From Ruminococcus sp. zg-924 (GTDB taxonomy: Bacteria > Bacillota > Clostridia > Oscillospirales > Acutalibacteraceae): a stretch of DNA of 64,000 bases. The stretch spans positions 1 through 64,000 of the forward strand of contig NZ_WNJZ01000005.1 in NCBI RefSeq assembly GCF_024433635.1, given 5' to 3'. The notes below the pieces were generated by a model. The model did not search any database and had not been told where the DNA came from. It saw only the letters and a program-made list of their open reading frames with translations. Numbering within the stretch: the stretch's first letter is position 1; each line of letters opens with the position of its first letter. The position numbers and the translations under genes were made by a program. Below, in pieces: positions 52,585 to 60,747 of this stretch.

Positions 52585-52974
52585 TTATCCGCCTATAATA
52601 TTGACGGCATAATTTATTATTTCTTCGAGCAGCGGTAAACACAAAAGCACCACGGCGATTTTACCCGCTAATTCAACCTTACCTGCCAATGCTCCCTGTC
52701 CGGCATCACGGCAAGAATCTGCGCTGAACTGACAGATATAGCATATTCCGATTGACTTAAGCAGTATTGCAACATTCTTGCCTGCGTCACCTATAAGGTC
52801 TGAAAGCCGTTTAATTAGGTCAATAGCCGGTGACATTGATGTAAGGAGGACAGATAAAATAATAATTCCTGTTATTAAAGCAGTAAGCATTGCTATTTCA
52901 GGATTATACTTTTTAAGCAGAACAACAAATACAGCCGCAACTGCCGCTAAAATACAAATTACAAAAATGTCCAT
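52585..52974 (-). CDS. spoIIIAD: Stage III sporulation protein AD
   Basis: A 129-residue membrane protein with four helices and the SpoIIIAC/AD pattern VVLLKKYNPEIAMLTALITGI. It follows spoIIIAC by two bases and is translationally coupled. Confidence 0.92.
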   Translation of the reverse strand: MDIFVICILAAVAAVFVVLLKKYNPEIAMLTALITGIIILSVLLTSMSPAIDLIKRLSDLIGDAGKNVAILLKSIGICYICQFSADSCRDAGQGALAGKVELAGKIAVVLLCLPLLEEIINYAVNIIGG

Positions 52975-52976
52975 AT

Positions 52977-53171
52977 TTAAAGACCAAACAGGGTTTTTAT
53001 AGTTGTGAAAAGTCCGCTTATTTCGTATACCACCATGAGCAAAACAACGATAAGGCCCGCAAGCGTAGTCATCATAGCCTGCTCCTCTCTGCCGGAGCGA
53101 ATAAGTACCTGGTTCAAAACGGCAACAATTATTCCGATTGCCGCTATTTTAAAAATCAAATCAACATTCAT
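52977..53171 (-). CDS. spoIIIAC: Stage III sporulation protein AC
   Basis: A 64-residue protein with two helices and the family sequence IFKIAAIGIIVAVLNQVLIRSGREEQAM (quoted ends only define residues 5-32). The ATG at 53171 is preceded by AGAGGATG at good spacing; one three codons earlier overlaps that site. Confidence 0.92.
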   Translation of the reverse strand: MNVDLIFKIAAIGIIVAVLNQVLIRSGREEQAMMTTLAGLIVVLLMVVYEISGLFTTIKTLFGL

Positions 53172-53183
53172 TAAATTCATCCT

Positions 53184-53681
53184 CTAAAGAAAAAACAGTC
53201 CTGCGCCTATACCGCAAAAGGTTCCGAGCATACGATAAAGCTTTGACTTTTTAATACTCTCTTCACGCTGAGAATCAAGAAGCTGCTTAACAAGCGATAT
53301 ATAAAGGTCACAGTGCGCAAGCTGACCGTCACAATCTGATAAGCCTAATTCTGAAAAAAAATCAAGCAGCAGCTTTTTATCGCTATCCTTTAACCCATAT
53401 GAGCTTGAAATTGAGCTTACTGCTGTTTTTGCTGCTTTCTTAGTACCACTATGCATAAGGTTTTCCGACATTGTTATAAGCAACGGCTCAATCATCTTTT
53501 GCTCGGTGCATAACAATGTAGAAATATCGCTGAGCGTATAACCGAGTTTTTCACGCAGAGCGGTCAAAAAGAGAAGAAGTTGTTCAAAAAACAAAATTCG
53601 GTTTGTTGTTTTTCTTGAAATCAAAACTCCCGACAGAACTCCTGCGGATATTATCATCACTATTCCTGCCGCCTTTACCAC
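53184..53681 (-). CDS. spoIIIAB: Stage III sporulation protein AB
   Basis: A 165-residue protein with an N-terminal helix and the SpoIIIAB pattern RILFFEQLLLFLTALREKLGYT, ending in a C-terminal hydrophobic stretch. It starts with GTG after AAGGAGG. The first 98 bases lie inside the end of spoIIIAA in another frame, a long overlap for this operon. Confidence 0.9.
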   Translation of the reverse strand: MVKAAGIVMIISAGVLSGVLISRKTTNRILFFEQLLLFLTALREKLGYTLSDISTLLCTEQKMIEPLLITMSENLMHSGTKKAAKTAVSSISSSYGLKDSDKKLLLDFFSELGLSDCDGQLAHCDLYISLVKQLLDSQREESIKKSKLYRMLGTFCGIGAGLFFL

Positions 53682-54627
53682 CGAGCAAATCCTCCTTACT
53701 TAACACTTCCTTTATATCTCCCGGATTCTCTCGGCTTTTCAGAAAAATTATTTTATCGAATGCTCCGGTTTTGAGCAGAGCAACACCCTGAGGCTTTTTC
53801 AAAAGCTCAGAAGCGCTTCCTGCATGGAGCGTTGCAATAACTTTAACACCTGCGTTAAGGCTTTCTTCCAGAAGACTTGTTTCATTTGAAGTGCCTATTT
53901 CATCACAGATTACATAATCAGGCGAAAGACATCTGACAGCATGCATTACACCATCACTCTTTGAAAAGCCATCGAGAACATCTGAATAACCTAAATCGTT
54001 TTGCGGCACGCCTGAGAAGGTTGCGGCAAGCTCTCCCCTTTCATCTATTACAGCAGTTTTCTTAGAGTACACAGTTGAAAGCTGACGAGCTATATCCCTT
54101 AGCAGTGTAGTTTTTCCACAGCACGGTGGTCCGCAAAGCAACATGCCGCAGTTTAAATCCTTTATGTATTCAATAACCTTATCCGCACAACCAAGCAACT
54201 CTCTTGCTATACGCAGATTAATGCCTGAAATATCACGGATATTATATATCTCTCCGTTTCTGTAAACTGCTGTACCGCAAAGTCCGGCTCTATGGCCGCC
54301 TTGCATAGTGATATACCCCTTACGGATTTCATTTTGGCGACTATAAACTGAGTAACTGCAAAGGTTCTGGAAGCAGTCAGCTATATCCCTTTGTGTGGTA
54401 ATTATCATTTTACCCGAAATAATCTCTGTTACTGCCTTGCTATCGGCAGTCAGATAAAAAGTATCTTTTTCGGTGCAAATCATTACCGGCTTGTTCACTC
54501 TTAGTCGGATTTCCTGTGCTGCTTTTTTGCAATCATCACTGATTCTGATTATTCGCTCATACAGACGTTGCCCTAAACCTCTCGACGCTCTATCAAAGCG
54601 TCTGATTGCGTCACGGTTTTCACTCAT
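53584..54627 (-). CDS. spoIIIAA: Stage III sporulation protein AA, ATPase
   Basis: A 347-residue cytoplasmic AAA ATPase related to secretion motors. Walker A GPPCCGKTT is near residue 165, with AVIDERGELAATF and the arginine-rich YVICDEIGT following. It powers the SpoIIIA-SpoIIQ channel. The protein is about 40 residues longer than the Bacillus homologue; the extra basic, glycine-rich tail (GGKGGRNSDDNIRR) is encoded by the overlap with spoIIIAB. The ATG at 54627 follows AAAGGATG. Confidence 0.92.
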   Translation of the reverse strand: MSENRDAIRRFDRASRGLGQRLYERIIRISDDCKKAAQEIRLRVNKPVMICTEKDTFYLTADSKAVTEIISGKMIITTQRDIADCFQNLCSYSVYSRQNEIRKGYITMQGGHRAGLCGTAVYRNGEIYNIRDISGINLRIARELLGCADKVIEYIKDLNCGMLLCGPPCCGKTTLLRDIARQLSTVYSKKTAVIDERGELAATFSGVPQNDLGYSDVLDGFSKSDGVMHAVRCLSPDYVICDEIGTSNETSLLEESLNAGVKVIATLHAGSASELLKKPQGVALLKTGAFDKIIFLKSRENPGDIKEVLSKEDLLGGKGGRNSDDNIRRSSVGSFDFKKNNKPNFVF

Positions 54628-54656
54628 TTTAATCATCCTTTCGGTTTGTTCAATCA

Positions 54657-54685
54657 ATTATATGGACGAGTCTATTAAAATATGA
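54657..54685 (-). promoter_or_regulatory. SigE-type promoter of the spoIIIA operon
   Basis: On the minus strand TCATATT at 54685-54679 and CATATAAT at 54664-54657 are separated by 14 bases. This fits the mother-cell SigE consensus (-35 kmATATT, -10 CATACAnT). It is about 30 bases before the spoIIIAA start. Confidence 0.75.
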
Positions 54686-54727
54686 TAAAAAAATAGCGGC
54701 CTATCCATAAAAGAACAGACCGGAAAT

Positions 54728-54916
54728 TCAGCCGTCGTATTTAACTGTCAGGTTATTTACATATTCCTGCATCTCAACTTTTGACTTTACATTATGAGTA
54801 CCGCTTAATACAGCCTGCTTATCACTATCAGGCAGCTTTGAAAAGACTATTAATGCATCGGGATTTTTCGCAAGAGCCATAGAAAAGCCAAGCGGCAATT
54901 CAGACAACATATCCAT
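54728..54916 (-). CDS. Small conserved-looking hypothetical protein
   Basis: A 62-residue protein with a good ribosome binding site (GAGGTGATG) and normal composition, so likely real. It is mostly helical by pattern (MALAKNPDALIVFSKLPDSD, then VKSKVEMQEYVNNLTV). The segment of a phrase such as FSKLPDSDKQAVLSG resembles small proteins often found in Clostridia without known function. It precedes the SigE promoter of spoIIIA and is probably a separate transcript. Confidence 0.65.
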   Translation of the reverse strand: MDMLSELPLGFSMALAKNPDALIVFSKLPDSDKQAVLSGTHNVKSKVEMQEYVNNLTVKYDG

Positions 54917-55044
54917 ACTTACATCACCTCATGATTATAATATGAGGATTATAAGCTTTTATACTTAAGCCACTGATAGAAATAAAGACATCAAAAATCG
55001 CACAAAACTTTTGAAAAAATAATCTAAAAAAACGAAAAAAAGTC

Positions 55045-55073
55045 TTGACTATTTTCACTCCTTATGATATTAT
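55045..55073 (+). promoter_or_regulatory. Promoter of the second tRNA cluster
   Basis: TTGACT at 55045-55050 and TATTAT at 55068-55073 are 17 bases apart, about 18 bases before tRNA-Ser(TGA). Confidence 0.75.
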
Positions 55074-55090
55074 AATAAAGCTGATTGCAC

Positions 55091-55179
55091 GGAGGGGTGT
55101 CCGAGCGGTTTAAGGAGCTAGTCTTGAAAACTAGTGATTCCGAAAGGAACCAAGGGTTCGAATCCCTTCCCCTCCGCCA
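55091..55179 (+). tRNA. tRNA-Ser, anticodon TGA
   Basis: An 89-base class II tRNA with acceptor GGAGGGG/CCCCTCC, anticodon TGA, long variable arm and encoded CCA. Confidence 0.95.
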
Positions 55180-55230
55180 TTAATTTTTGCAAACAGCAAT
55201 GTTTTAATAATTAATTGTTGTTTGCCCTAC

Positions 55231-55320
55231 GGAGGATTACTCAAGTGGTGAAGAGGCTCCCCTGCTAAGGGAGTAGGTCGGGTAACCGGCGCGAGGGTTC
55301 AAATCCCTTGTCCTCCGCCA
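55231..55320 (+). tRNA. tRNA-Ser, anticodon GCT
   Basis: A 90-base class II tRNA with acceptor GGAGGAT/GTCCTCC (one G-T pair), anticodon GCT in CCCCTGCTAAGGG and encoded CCA. Confidence 0.94.
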
Positions 55321-55387
55321 GAAAAACCGGCTTGTTATACAAGTCGGTTTTTCAACTTTTTTAAAAGCTTTTCAGCGTTTATTCTAT

Positions 55388-55464
55388 GTTTCCGTAGCTC
55401 AGCTGGATAGAGCAACCGCCTCCTAAGCGGTAGGTCGGGTGTTCGAATCACCTCGGGAACGCCA
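55388..55464 (+). tRNA. tRNA-Arg, anticodon CCT
   Basis: A 77-base tRNA with acceptor GTTTCCG/CGGGAAC, anticodon stem ACCGC/GCGGT around CTCCTAA and encoded CCA. Confidence 0.94.
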
Positions 55465-55535
55465 AAAACGGTCACGGGCGAAGAAGTTGATTTAAGTGAG
55501 CCTCTTCCCCCACGACCGATATGTTTTTATAATAT

Positions 55536-55578
55536 GGAGACGTATCGAAGTGGTCATAACGGGACTGACTCGAAATTT
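55536..55578 (+). pseudogene. 5' half of a tRNA-Ser(CGA), truncated in the anticodon loop
   Basis: GGAGACGTATCGAAG and the following D-arm and anticodon (GACTGACTCGAAAT) match the first half of a serine tRNA. Directly after the anticodon the sequence becomes unrelated (TTTCCTAAAGC), with two hairpins near 55580-55640. No 3' half with the expected acceptor complement is found nearby. A functional tRNA-Ser with the same anticodon follows at 55726. Confidence 0.7.
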
Positions 55579-55725
55579 CCTAAAGCTTAGGCGGTTTTGT
55601 CCGCTTAAAATCCTTGATTCATCGGGGATTTTGAAACATTAAAATCGAATATTTTTTCCTGTTCTCTCCTGTAGTTCTCTCCAAATCGTTTTTGAACGAG
55701 AAAAACTACAGTTTAGAAGATACAC

Positions 55726-55813
55726 GGAGAGTTGTCCGAGAGGTCGAAGGTGCGACACTCGAAATGTCGTGTACAGAAATGTACCTAGGGTTCGAATCCC
55801 TAACTCTCCGCCA
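55726..55813 (+). tRNA. tRNA-Ser, anticodon CGA
   Basis: An 88-base class II tRNA with acceptor GGAGAGT/ACTCTCC, anticodon CGA in CGACACTCGAAATGTCG and encoded CCA. A tyrosine integrase gene lies 93 bases beyond, so its 3' end is the likely attachment site of the element that follows. Confidence 0.94.
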
Positions 55814-55816
55814 TTG

Positions 55817-55856
55817 AAAAAGCCTGTAATCAAGCCGATTTCAGGCTTTTTCTTTT
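55817..55856 (+). terminator. Terminator of the second tRNA cluster
   Basis: AAAAAGCCTG and CAGGCTTTTT form the stem around 15 bases, with a further T-rich stretch. If the element inserted at the tRNA end, this may be part of the incoming attachment region. Confidence 0.8.
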
Positions 55857-55905
55857 TGCTTTTTTAAAAACAAGTGGTCAGAGAGTACAACATTTTTTCC
55901 TTACC

Positions 55906-57105
55906 TCAATTTGAGGTTTCACCGCTCCAGCGGCTTGTGAAGCCGCCTGTTTCAGGTAATTGCAATCCGCTTTCCATTGCTTGTGCAGAAGAGATTTTTG
56001 CACTGTAATCAAGATGAGCATAAATATTTGCCGTCGTAGAAAAATCCGAGTGACCAAGCCATTCCTGAATATGCTTTAAGGGTACACCGTTTGCGAGTAG
56101 TAGTGATGCACAACTATGACGAAGATCGTGGAAACGCATACGACGCAGTCCCTTCTTTTCAAGAATTTCGGGAAAACGTGAGGTCAGGTAATGTGCCTTC
56201 AATCTTTCTCCCATTTCATCCACAAACACATAACCGTCGTATTGATAGTTGTAGCAATTTCCACAGACCTTTTTATTAAGTTTCTGTGCTTCCTTGACTT
56301 GCATAAAGTAATCCTTGAAGCTACCCACAAGCGGCAAAGTACGAAGGCTGGATTTTGTTTTTGCAGACTCCTTTTCAATCTCTTGATACTTGCCGCCCAA
56401 ATTGATGGAGGTTACGGTTCGTTTAATTGAAATTGTCCCTAGTTCAAAGTCAATGGCATCCCATTTGAGTCCCAATACCTCACCACGCCGTAGCCCATAG
56501 AAAGCCGCCACCAATACGGGAAGCTCCAACTTTGTCCCCTTGATTGCTTCAAACATTTTTTGCGTTTCCTCTGCGGATAAGAATACCGGTTGAAAATCAT
56601 TCTTCCTTGGGCGATCCACCTTGGAGGCAACATTCTGAATGATCATATCGGTTTTCACAGCGTATTTTAGAGCTGAGTGGATAACAGCGTGATAATGAAT
56701 GACGGTGTTCGGCTTAACGACTTTAAGCTTTTCGGAATAGAAGCTTTGAATGTGCCTTGCCTCAAGTTCCCGTAGTGTCAGCTTTTTTTGACGGAAGTAC
56801 GGCTCAATAGAACTTTTAATAAGCCCTACGTATGAACTGTAAGTAGCAATTGCCAAACGCCCCTTTGCAATCTCAAGCCATTCAAGTAAATAATCAGCAA
56901 ACAACATATCTGCGCTCAAATCGTTTACTTCGGTGGGAATGACAAATTCTCTCCGTATTCTTGATAACTCCGCTTGAGCCTTGCGCTTGTTTCCCTTTTC
57001 GGGTAGTCCGAGGGGAATCCATTTTGTTTGTCTTTTTTCGCCGTTGTTTCAACTGAGCACGGCGTAATAATAACCTTTTTTAATTTGCAGATGTCCTGCT
57101 ACCAT
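55906..57105 (-). pseudogene. Tn916/phage-type tyrosine integrase interrupted by an in-frame TGA
   Basis: Read from an ATG at 57105 the frame encodes a 399-residue integrase: an arm-binding N-terminus (VAGHLQIKKGYYYAVLS, then KWIPLGLPEKGNKRKAQAEL), a core-binding domain (ADMLFADYLLEWLEIAKG) and the catalytic domain with Arg in FYGLRRGEVLGLKW, HDLRHSCASLLL, the GHSDF histidine and Tyr in NIYAHLDYS. A TGA at 57051-57049 is in frame at codon 19. A shorter protein of 337 residues could start at 56919, but without the arm-binding domain. Either the gene is inactive, or translation restarts or reads through. It sits beside tRNA-Ser(CGA), the probable target. Confidence 0.8.
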
Positions 57106-57130
57106 TTTATTTTCCTCCTCGTATAATATG

Positions 57131-57157
57131 TTTATAGCCCAAAAACCAGGCTATAAA
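57131..57157. repeat. Perfect inverted repeat at the left edge of the IS110 insertion
   Basis: TTTATAGCC at 57131-57139 and GGCTATAAA at 57149-57157 are exact complements separated by nine bases. The right arm continues as CTATAAATTAG, and a similar CTATAAATTTAG occurs at 58824-58835 beyond the transposase. It may be the target structure or an operator of the integrase gene. Confidence 0.55.
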
Positions 57158-57199
57158 TTAGTTGATCGGTTTAATCATACCCATGATATAATTGACATA

Positions 57200-57400
57200 G
57201 GTCGATCAGGTAAATAGTTCTTTTTCCTCCTGTTGAGCCGTAAACGGCTGCTTCATATATAGTCAGTTCCCCTGACACGGAAGTAAACTTCAAACCACCG
57301 GCTGTTTGTCGGAAGAGTGGATTGCCATTTAGCAGTGTGGCTCGCATCGGTTCATCTCCGACTGAATTCTTATATGCGAGGGTGTTGATGCTCCGTGATC
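57200..57400 (+). ncRNA. Candidate bridge RNA of the IS110 element
   Basis: The non-coding leader folds into several hairpins: AGCCGT/ACGGCT at 57236-57249, GTCAG/CTGAC at 57262-57276, and CTCGCAT/ATGCGAG at 57341-57380 that encloses CGG/CCG. IS110-group elements carry a bridge RNA with target- and donor-binding loops in just this position upstream of the transposase. A possible promoter is TATAAT near 57186-57191. Ends are approximate. Confidence 0.5.
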
Positions 57401-57454
57401 ATGGGTATCATCAAGCCGATTGACCTTAATCCAAACAGAAAAGAGGTGATTTTT

Positions 57455-58684
57455 ATGTCCAAACTTTACGTAGGAATAGATGTCAGCAGCAGAAACAATG
57501 TCGTTTATCTGATGAAGCCTGACGGTTCAAAGCACAGCAATTTTTCGGTGGAAAACTCCCCGAAAGGCTCTGCTGAGCTTGTTAAACAAATCGTCAAGGC
57601 ACTAACATCTTACAACCTGACAGAGGTTACTGTCGGTCTTGAATCAACAGGCTGTTATGGTGACCACCTCGTTTATTTCCTGAAGGGAAATGCAGAGCTG
57701 GCAAAGTTTAACAGGAGTATCCATGTCCTCAATCCCAAGCAGGTCAAAAAATTCAAAGATACATACAATGACCTGCAAAAGAATGACTACATAGATTCTT
57801 TTGTAATTGCAGACTGTCTGCGGTTCGGAAGAATCAACAAAGAGGTATACATGGATGACGCCCGATTCAAAGCTCTCCTGATCCTTACACGACAACGTTT
57901 CTTTGCAGTCCAGTCTCTGACTGCGGAAAAGCAGCGTTTTTTAAACGTTATCTTCAAGAAGTATTCTTCCTTAGTGCAGAACAAGGTGTTTTCCAACACC
58001 TTTGGTGCTTCGGCTCTTGCTCTCTATGAAGAGTTCGATTCCGCAGACACCTTAGCTTATATGGACTTACATGAGCTGACTGACTTCTTAATTGAGAAGA
58101 GCAAAAACCGTTTTTCCGATTCCGAAGCAGTAGCCAAAGCCATACAGAAAGCAGCTCGCAGCTCTTACAGGCTGCCTAAAACGGTAAATGATTCCGTTAA
58201 TCAGGTGCTTTCCTCTTCTATCAGCCTTATCAGAGCTTTAGAGCAGCAAATCAAAGTGCTTGACAAGGCTATTGCTGAACAAATGCAACTTATCCCCAAC
58301 ACTTTGCAGTCGATTCCGGGCATAGGTCCTGTTTATTCAGCAGGAATTATCGCAGAGATCGGTGATATCCACCGCTTCAAAAATCAGTCTGCACTCGGCA
58401 AATACGCCGGACTTGCATGGACTCAGAACCAGTCCGGTGACTTTGAAAGCAAAAATACAAAGCTCATTCGCTCAGGAAACAAATTCCTTAAATACTACCT
58501 TTGTGAAGCTACACTTTCCCTTGTACGATGCGATACAGAGTACAGTCGCTTCTACCACCTCAAATACAATGAGGTAAACAAAGGTCAACACAAACGTGCC
58601 CTCGCATTAACTGCCCGTAAATTTGTGCGTCTTGTCTATGCTCTGCTCATAGACAACAAACTTTATACTCCGTCAGAGCTTTGA
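57455..58684 (+). CDS. IS110-family transposase (DEDD recombinase)
   Basis: A 409-residue transposase. The N-terminal RuvC-like DEDD domain has YVGIDVSSRNN at residues 4-14, GLESTG near 65 and NDYIDSFVIADCLR near 110. The C-terminal Transposase_20 domain has SIPGIGPVYSAGIIAEIGD near 288 with the catalytic serine region, then KNTKLIRSGNKFLKYYL. The ATG at 57455 follows AAAGAGGTGAT. Full length and open, so possibly active. It works with a bridge RNA in studied members. Confidence 0.92.
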   Translation: MSKLYVGIDVSSRNNVVYLMKPDGSKHSNFSVENSPKGSAELVKQIVKALTSYNLTEVTVGLESTGCYGDHLVYFLKGNAELAKFNRSIHVLNPKQVKKFKDTYNDLQKNDYIDSFVIADCLRFGRINKEVYMDDARFKALLILTRQRFFAVQSLTAEKQRFLNVIFKKYSSLVQNKVFSNTFGASALALYEEFDSADTLAYMDLHELTDFLIEKSKNRFSDSEAVAKAIQKAARSSYRLPKTVNDSVNQVLSSSISLIRALEQQIKVLDKAIAEQMQLIPNTLQSIPGIGPVYSAGIIAEIGDIHRFKNQSALGKYAGLAWTQNQSGDFESKNTKLIRSGNKFLKYYLCEATLSLVRCDTEYSRFYHLKYNEVNKGQHKRALALTARKFVRLVYALLIDNKLYTPSEL

Positions 58685-58704
58685 TTCTGCTCTGATTTTC
58701 TCTC

Positions 58705-58739
58705 AGCCCTGCTTCAAAAAATTTTGAATCGACAGGGCT
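58705..58739 (+). terminator. Hairpin downstream of the transposase
   Basis: AGCCCTG and CAGGGCT form the outer stem with an inner TCAAAA/TTTTGA. It is followed by TGGGCGGGTGTTTTTTG, so it can end the transposase transcript. The rest up to 58938 shows nothing I can name. Confidence 0.6.
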
Positions 58740-58938
58740 TGGGCGGGTGTTTTTTGCCTTTGCTGAAATCAGCTAAAACAATCTCTTTTTTATTCATTTT
58801 CCTCTTGACATTTCACCACCGGACTATAAATTTAGATTAGCACACAGAACGAACTCCAAACCAACGTGTATATTATAGCGCCGATTTGGAGTTCTCTCCA
58901 TTGTGCAAATTGTTACGCCGCAAACACTTTGGTTCGAA

Positions 58939-59856
58939 TCAGCGTGCGTCTCGGCTTCGGTCTCGCTGTCGCTTCAGCAGTTCCAAACCCTTGACAATAT
59001 CTTTTTTGATTTGCTCGTCCGTATAGTTCGGCGGAAAGTATTTTTGAAGGTCGTCACGCTTGAATTTTATCTGCTCTTGCTGATTTGGTTTTTCCTCCGA
59101 CATAATCTCATAAATCGCATTGCGGTCGAGTAATCCCTCTTGCGATAACTTCTTGAGCCGTATACTTTGTGCGTGAGACGGTGTGCAGTCGTTTAGCTCT
59201 ATTGCATCGAGCAGTACGAGCTGTTCCGAGTGCTCCAAGTAGGAGATCTCCACCGCAGGACTGAAAGCGATTTTGTTTTCGTCCACCATTGTGAGCAGCT
59301 CGGGAATTAGGTAGGTCAAGCGAATATATCTCTGAATTTGCGTTTCGCTTGTTTTAGCATCCGCCGCTACAATGCTTCGTGATAACAACTTCTGTCCAAC
59401 TTGGACAGAAGTAATACCTTGATGTTTTATTGCATCGAGCTTCATCTTATAAGCAAATGCCTTTTCGCTGGGTAAAATGGTTTCTCTTTGCAGGTTAGCA
59501 TCTACCATTGCAATCACAGCTTCATCGTCGGACATCTCACGAACGATTACGGGCATTGTTTCCAAACCCAACACCTGACACGCCGCAAGTCGTCTGTGCC
59601 CTGAGATCAATTCAAAGCCGCCCTCAGACATTGGTCTTGCAAGTGCCGGAGTGATTGCGCCCACTTTGCGGATGCTTTCAATCATTCGTTCCATTTCCTC
59701 GTTATTCAAAATCTTAAAAGGGTGATCTTTGAAGGGGTGCAGCTCGGCAAGTGGTATATTTTGAACTTTTTCAAGCTTTGCATCGTCCCGCATTTCTTGC
59801 GTGGTGAAAATATCGTCATAGGACGGTAAGATAAAATCCGATTTTCGTTTTGTCAT
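58939..59856 (-). CDS. ParB-like nuclease-domain protein
   Basis: A 305-residue ParB/RepB/Spo0J-family protein. The N-terminal ParB domain has IPLAELHPFKDHPF near residue 33, then ARPMSEGGFELISGHRRLAA (GHRR box near 85) and DANLQRETILPSEKAFAY. A helix-turn-helix region follows. No ParA is adjacent. In integrative elements such proteins maintain the circular form or regulate transfer genes. It is 17 bases downstream of the MobC-like gene on the same strand. Confidence 0.87.
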   Translation of the reverse strand: MTKRKSDFILPSYDDIFTTQEMRDDAKLEKVQNIPLAELHPFKDHPFKILNNEEMERMIESIRKVGAITPALARPMSEGGFELISGHRRLAACQVLGLETMPVIVREMSDDEAVIAMVDANLQRETILPSEKAFAYKMKLDAIKHQGITSVQVGQKLLSRSIVAADAKTSETQIQRYIRLTYLIPELLTMVDENKIAFSPAVEISYLEHSEQLVLLDAIELNDCTPSHAQSIRLKKLSQEGLLDRNAIYEIMSEEKPNQQEQIKFKRDDLQKYFPPNYTDEQIKKDIVKGLELLKRQRDRSRDAR

Positions 59857-59873
59857 TTTGCATTATTCCTTTC

Positions 59874-60212
59874 TTATTTCCATTTGAGGTTGCTTTGCTG
59901 TGGTCGCAGGAAGGTAGCTTCCACGTCAGCTTGAAACTGATGCCAACGCAAAGCTTCCGTTTTTAACATCGGTGCATCAATAAATCCAAGTGCGTGTGCT
60001 TTCACCGCAAGCTGATTGATGTTGTTGCCGATGGCGGACAATTTTCGCATTTCTTCATAGAAATTGCTGTCCGGCTTTTCTCTTGGCTCATAGCCTCGAA
60101 TCAGTAAGCGAACCACCGCCGTTTCTGAAATTCCTGCGAGCTCTGCTTTCCTTTTAAGCTCTGCCACCTCTTGGGGTGAGAGCCAAAACTGTTTCTTAAT
60201 TCTTTTATTCAT
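59874..60212 (-). CDS. MobC-like mobilization accessory protein
   Basis: A 112-residue protein with a ribbon-helix-helix-like N-terminus (RIKKQFWLSPQEVAELKRKA, ISETAVVRLLIRGYEP) and the MobC pattern RKLSAIGNNINQLAVKAHA near residue 62. MobC proteins open the oriT DNA and help the relaxase. The ATG at 60212 follows AAGGAACG. A relaxase gene would normally follow but ParB is encoded there instead. Confidence 0.78.
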   Translation of the reverse strand: MNKRIKKQFWLSPQEVAELKRKAELAGISETAVVRLLIRGYEPREKPDSNFYEEMRKLSAIGNNINQLAVKAHALGFIDAPMLKTEALRWHQFQADVEATFLRPQQSNLKWK

Positions 60213-60429
60213 AATCGTTCCTTTCCTTAGAGGTTTTAGGAGACTTCCTAACGAGTTTTTACTGTTTGGGAGTACAAACAGTCTGCTCGCTGCGTCGTTG
60301 CAAGCTTCATATCCTTCGTTCTGCCGCAAGCGGCAGAACTCATTCATTTCGCTGCAACTCCTTTCCCCAAAAAGTCGTTTGACTTTTCGGGGACCCCGAA
60401 ATTCGCCTAAAACCTCTGCTCCGTTTTAT

Positions 60430-60690
60430 TTACTTCAGTAAGTCCTCTATCACACTTAGTCGATGGAGGATTTCGCTTTTTTCAAGCGAGTCCAAATCCT
60501 TTTTCAGTTGTCCTATCAGTCGAAAAGTCTTGTAGATTTTCTCATTGGTTGCAGCTTTTACATCTTTTCCAAGCCCCAATCTTCTGAGATATTCTGACAG
60601 AGAAAGTCCGCAATAAAATGCACTTTCGTTAAGCTTTTCTTTTTCGGCGGGTGTTACTCTTACGTTAATTCCTTGTGTTTTACTCCTCAT
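60430..60690 (-). CDS. Second small mobilization or RHH protein
   Basis: An 86-residue protein with a ribbon-helix-helix start (TQGINVRVTPAEKEKLNESA, then GLSLSEYLRRLGLGKDVKA) and a helical tail with leucine repeats. This resembles plasmid mobilization or relaxosome accessory proteins. The ATG follows AGAAAGGATT at a slightly long distance. The gap 60213-60429 between it and the MobC-like gene holds a long inverted-repeat-rich stretch (GTCGTTTGACTTTTCGG) that may include an oriT; I cannot define it. Confidence 0.68.
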   Translation of the reverse strand: MRSKTQGINVRVTPAEKEKLNESAFYCGLSLSEYLRRLGLGKDVKAATNEKIYKTFRLIGQLKKDLDSLEKSEILHRLSVIEDLLK

Positions 60691-60747
60691 AAAAAATCTA
60701 ATCCTTTCTGTTGTTTGTGACGACAATGACGGTTGTGACGGTGTTTT

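Larger units (their letters stand above)
57151..58825 (+). mobile_element. IS110-family insertion sequence
   Basis: The element comprises a 300-base structured leader, an IS110-type transposase gene and about 140 bases of tail. There are no obvious terminal inverted repeats, as usual for the family. Candidate edges are the CTATAAATT sequences at 57151 and 58824, which both begin with CT, the common core dinucleotide; the edges are a guess. It lies between the integrase and the rest of the mobile element. Confidence 0.55.
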
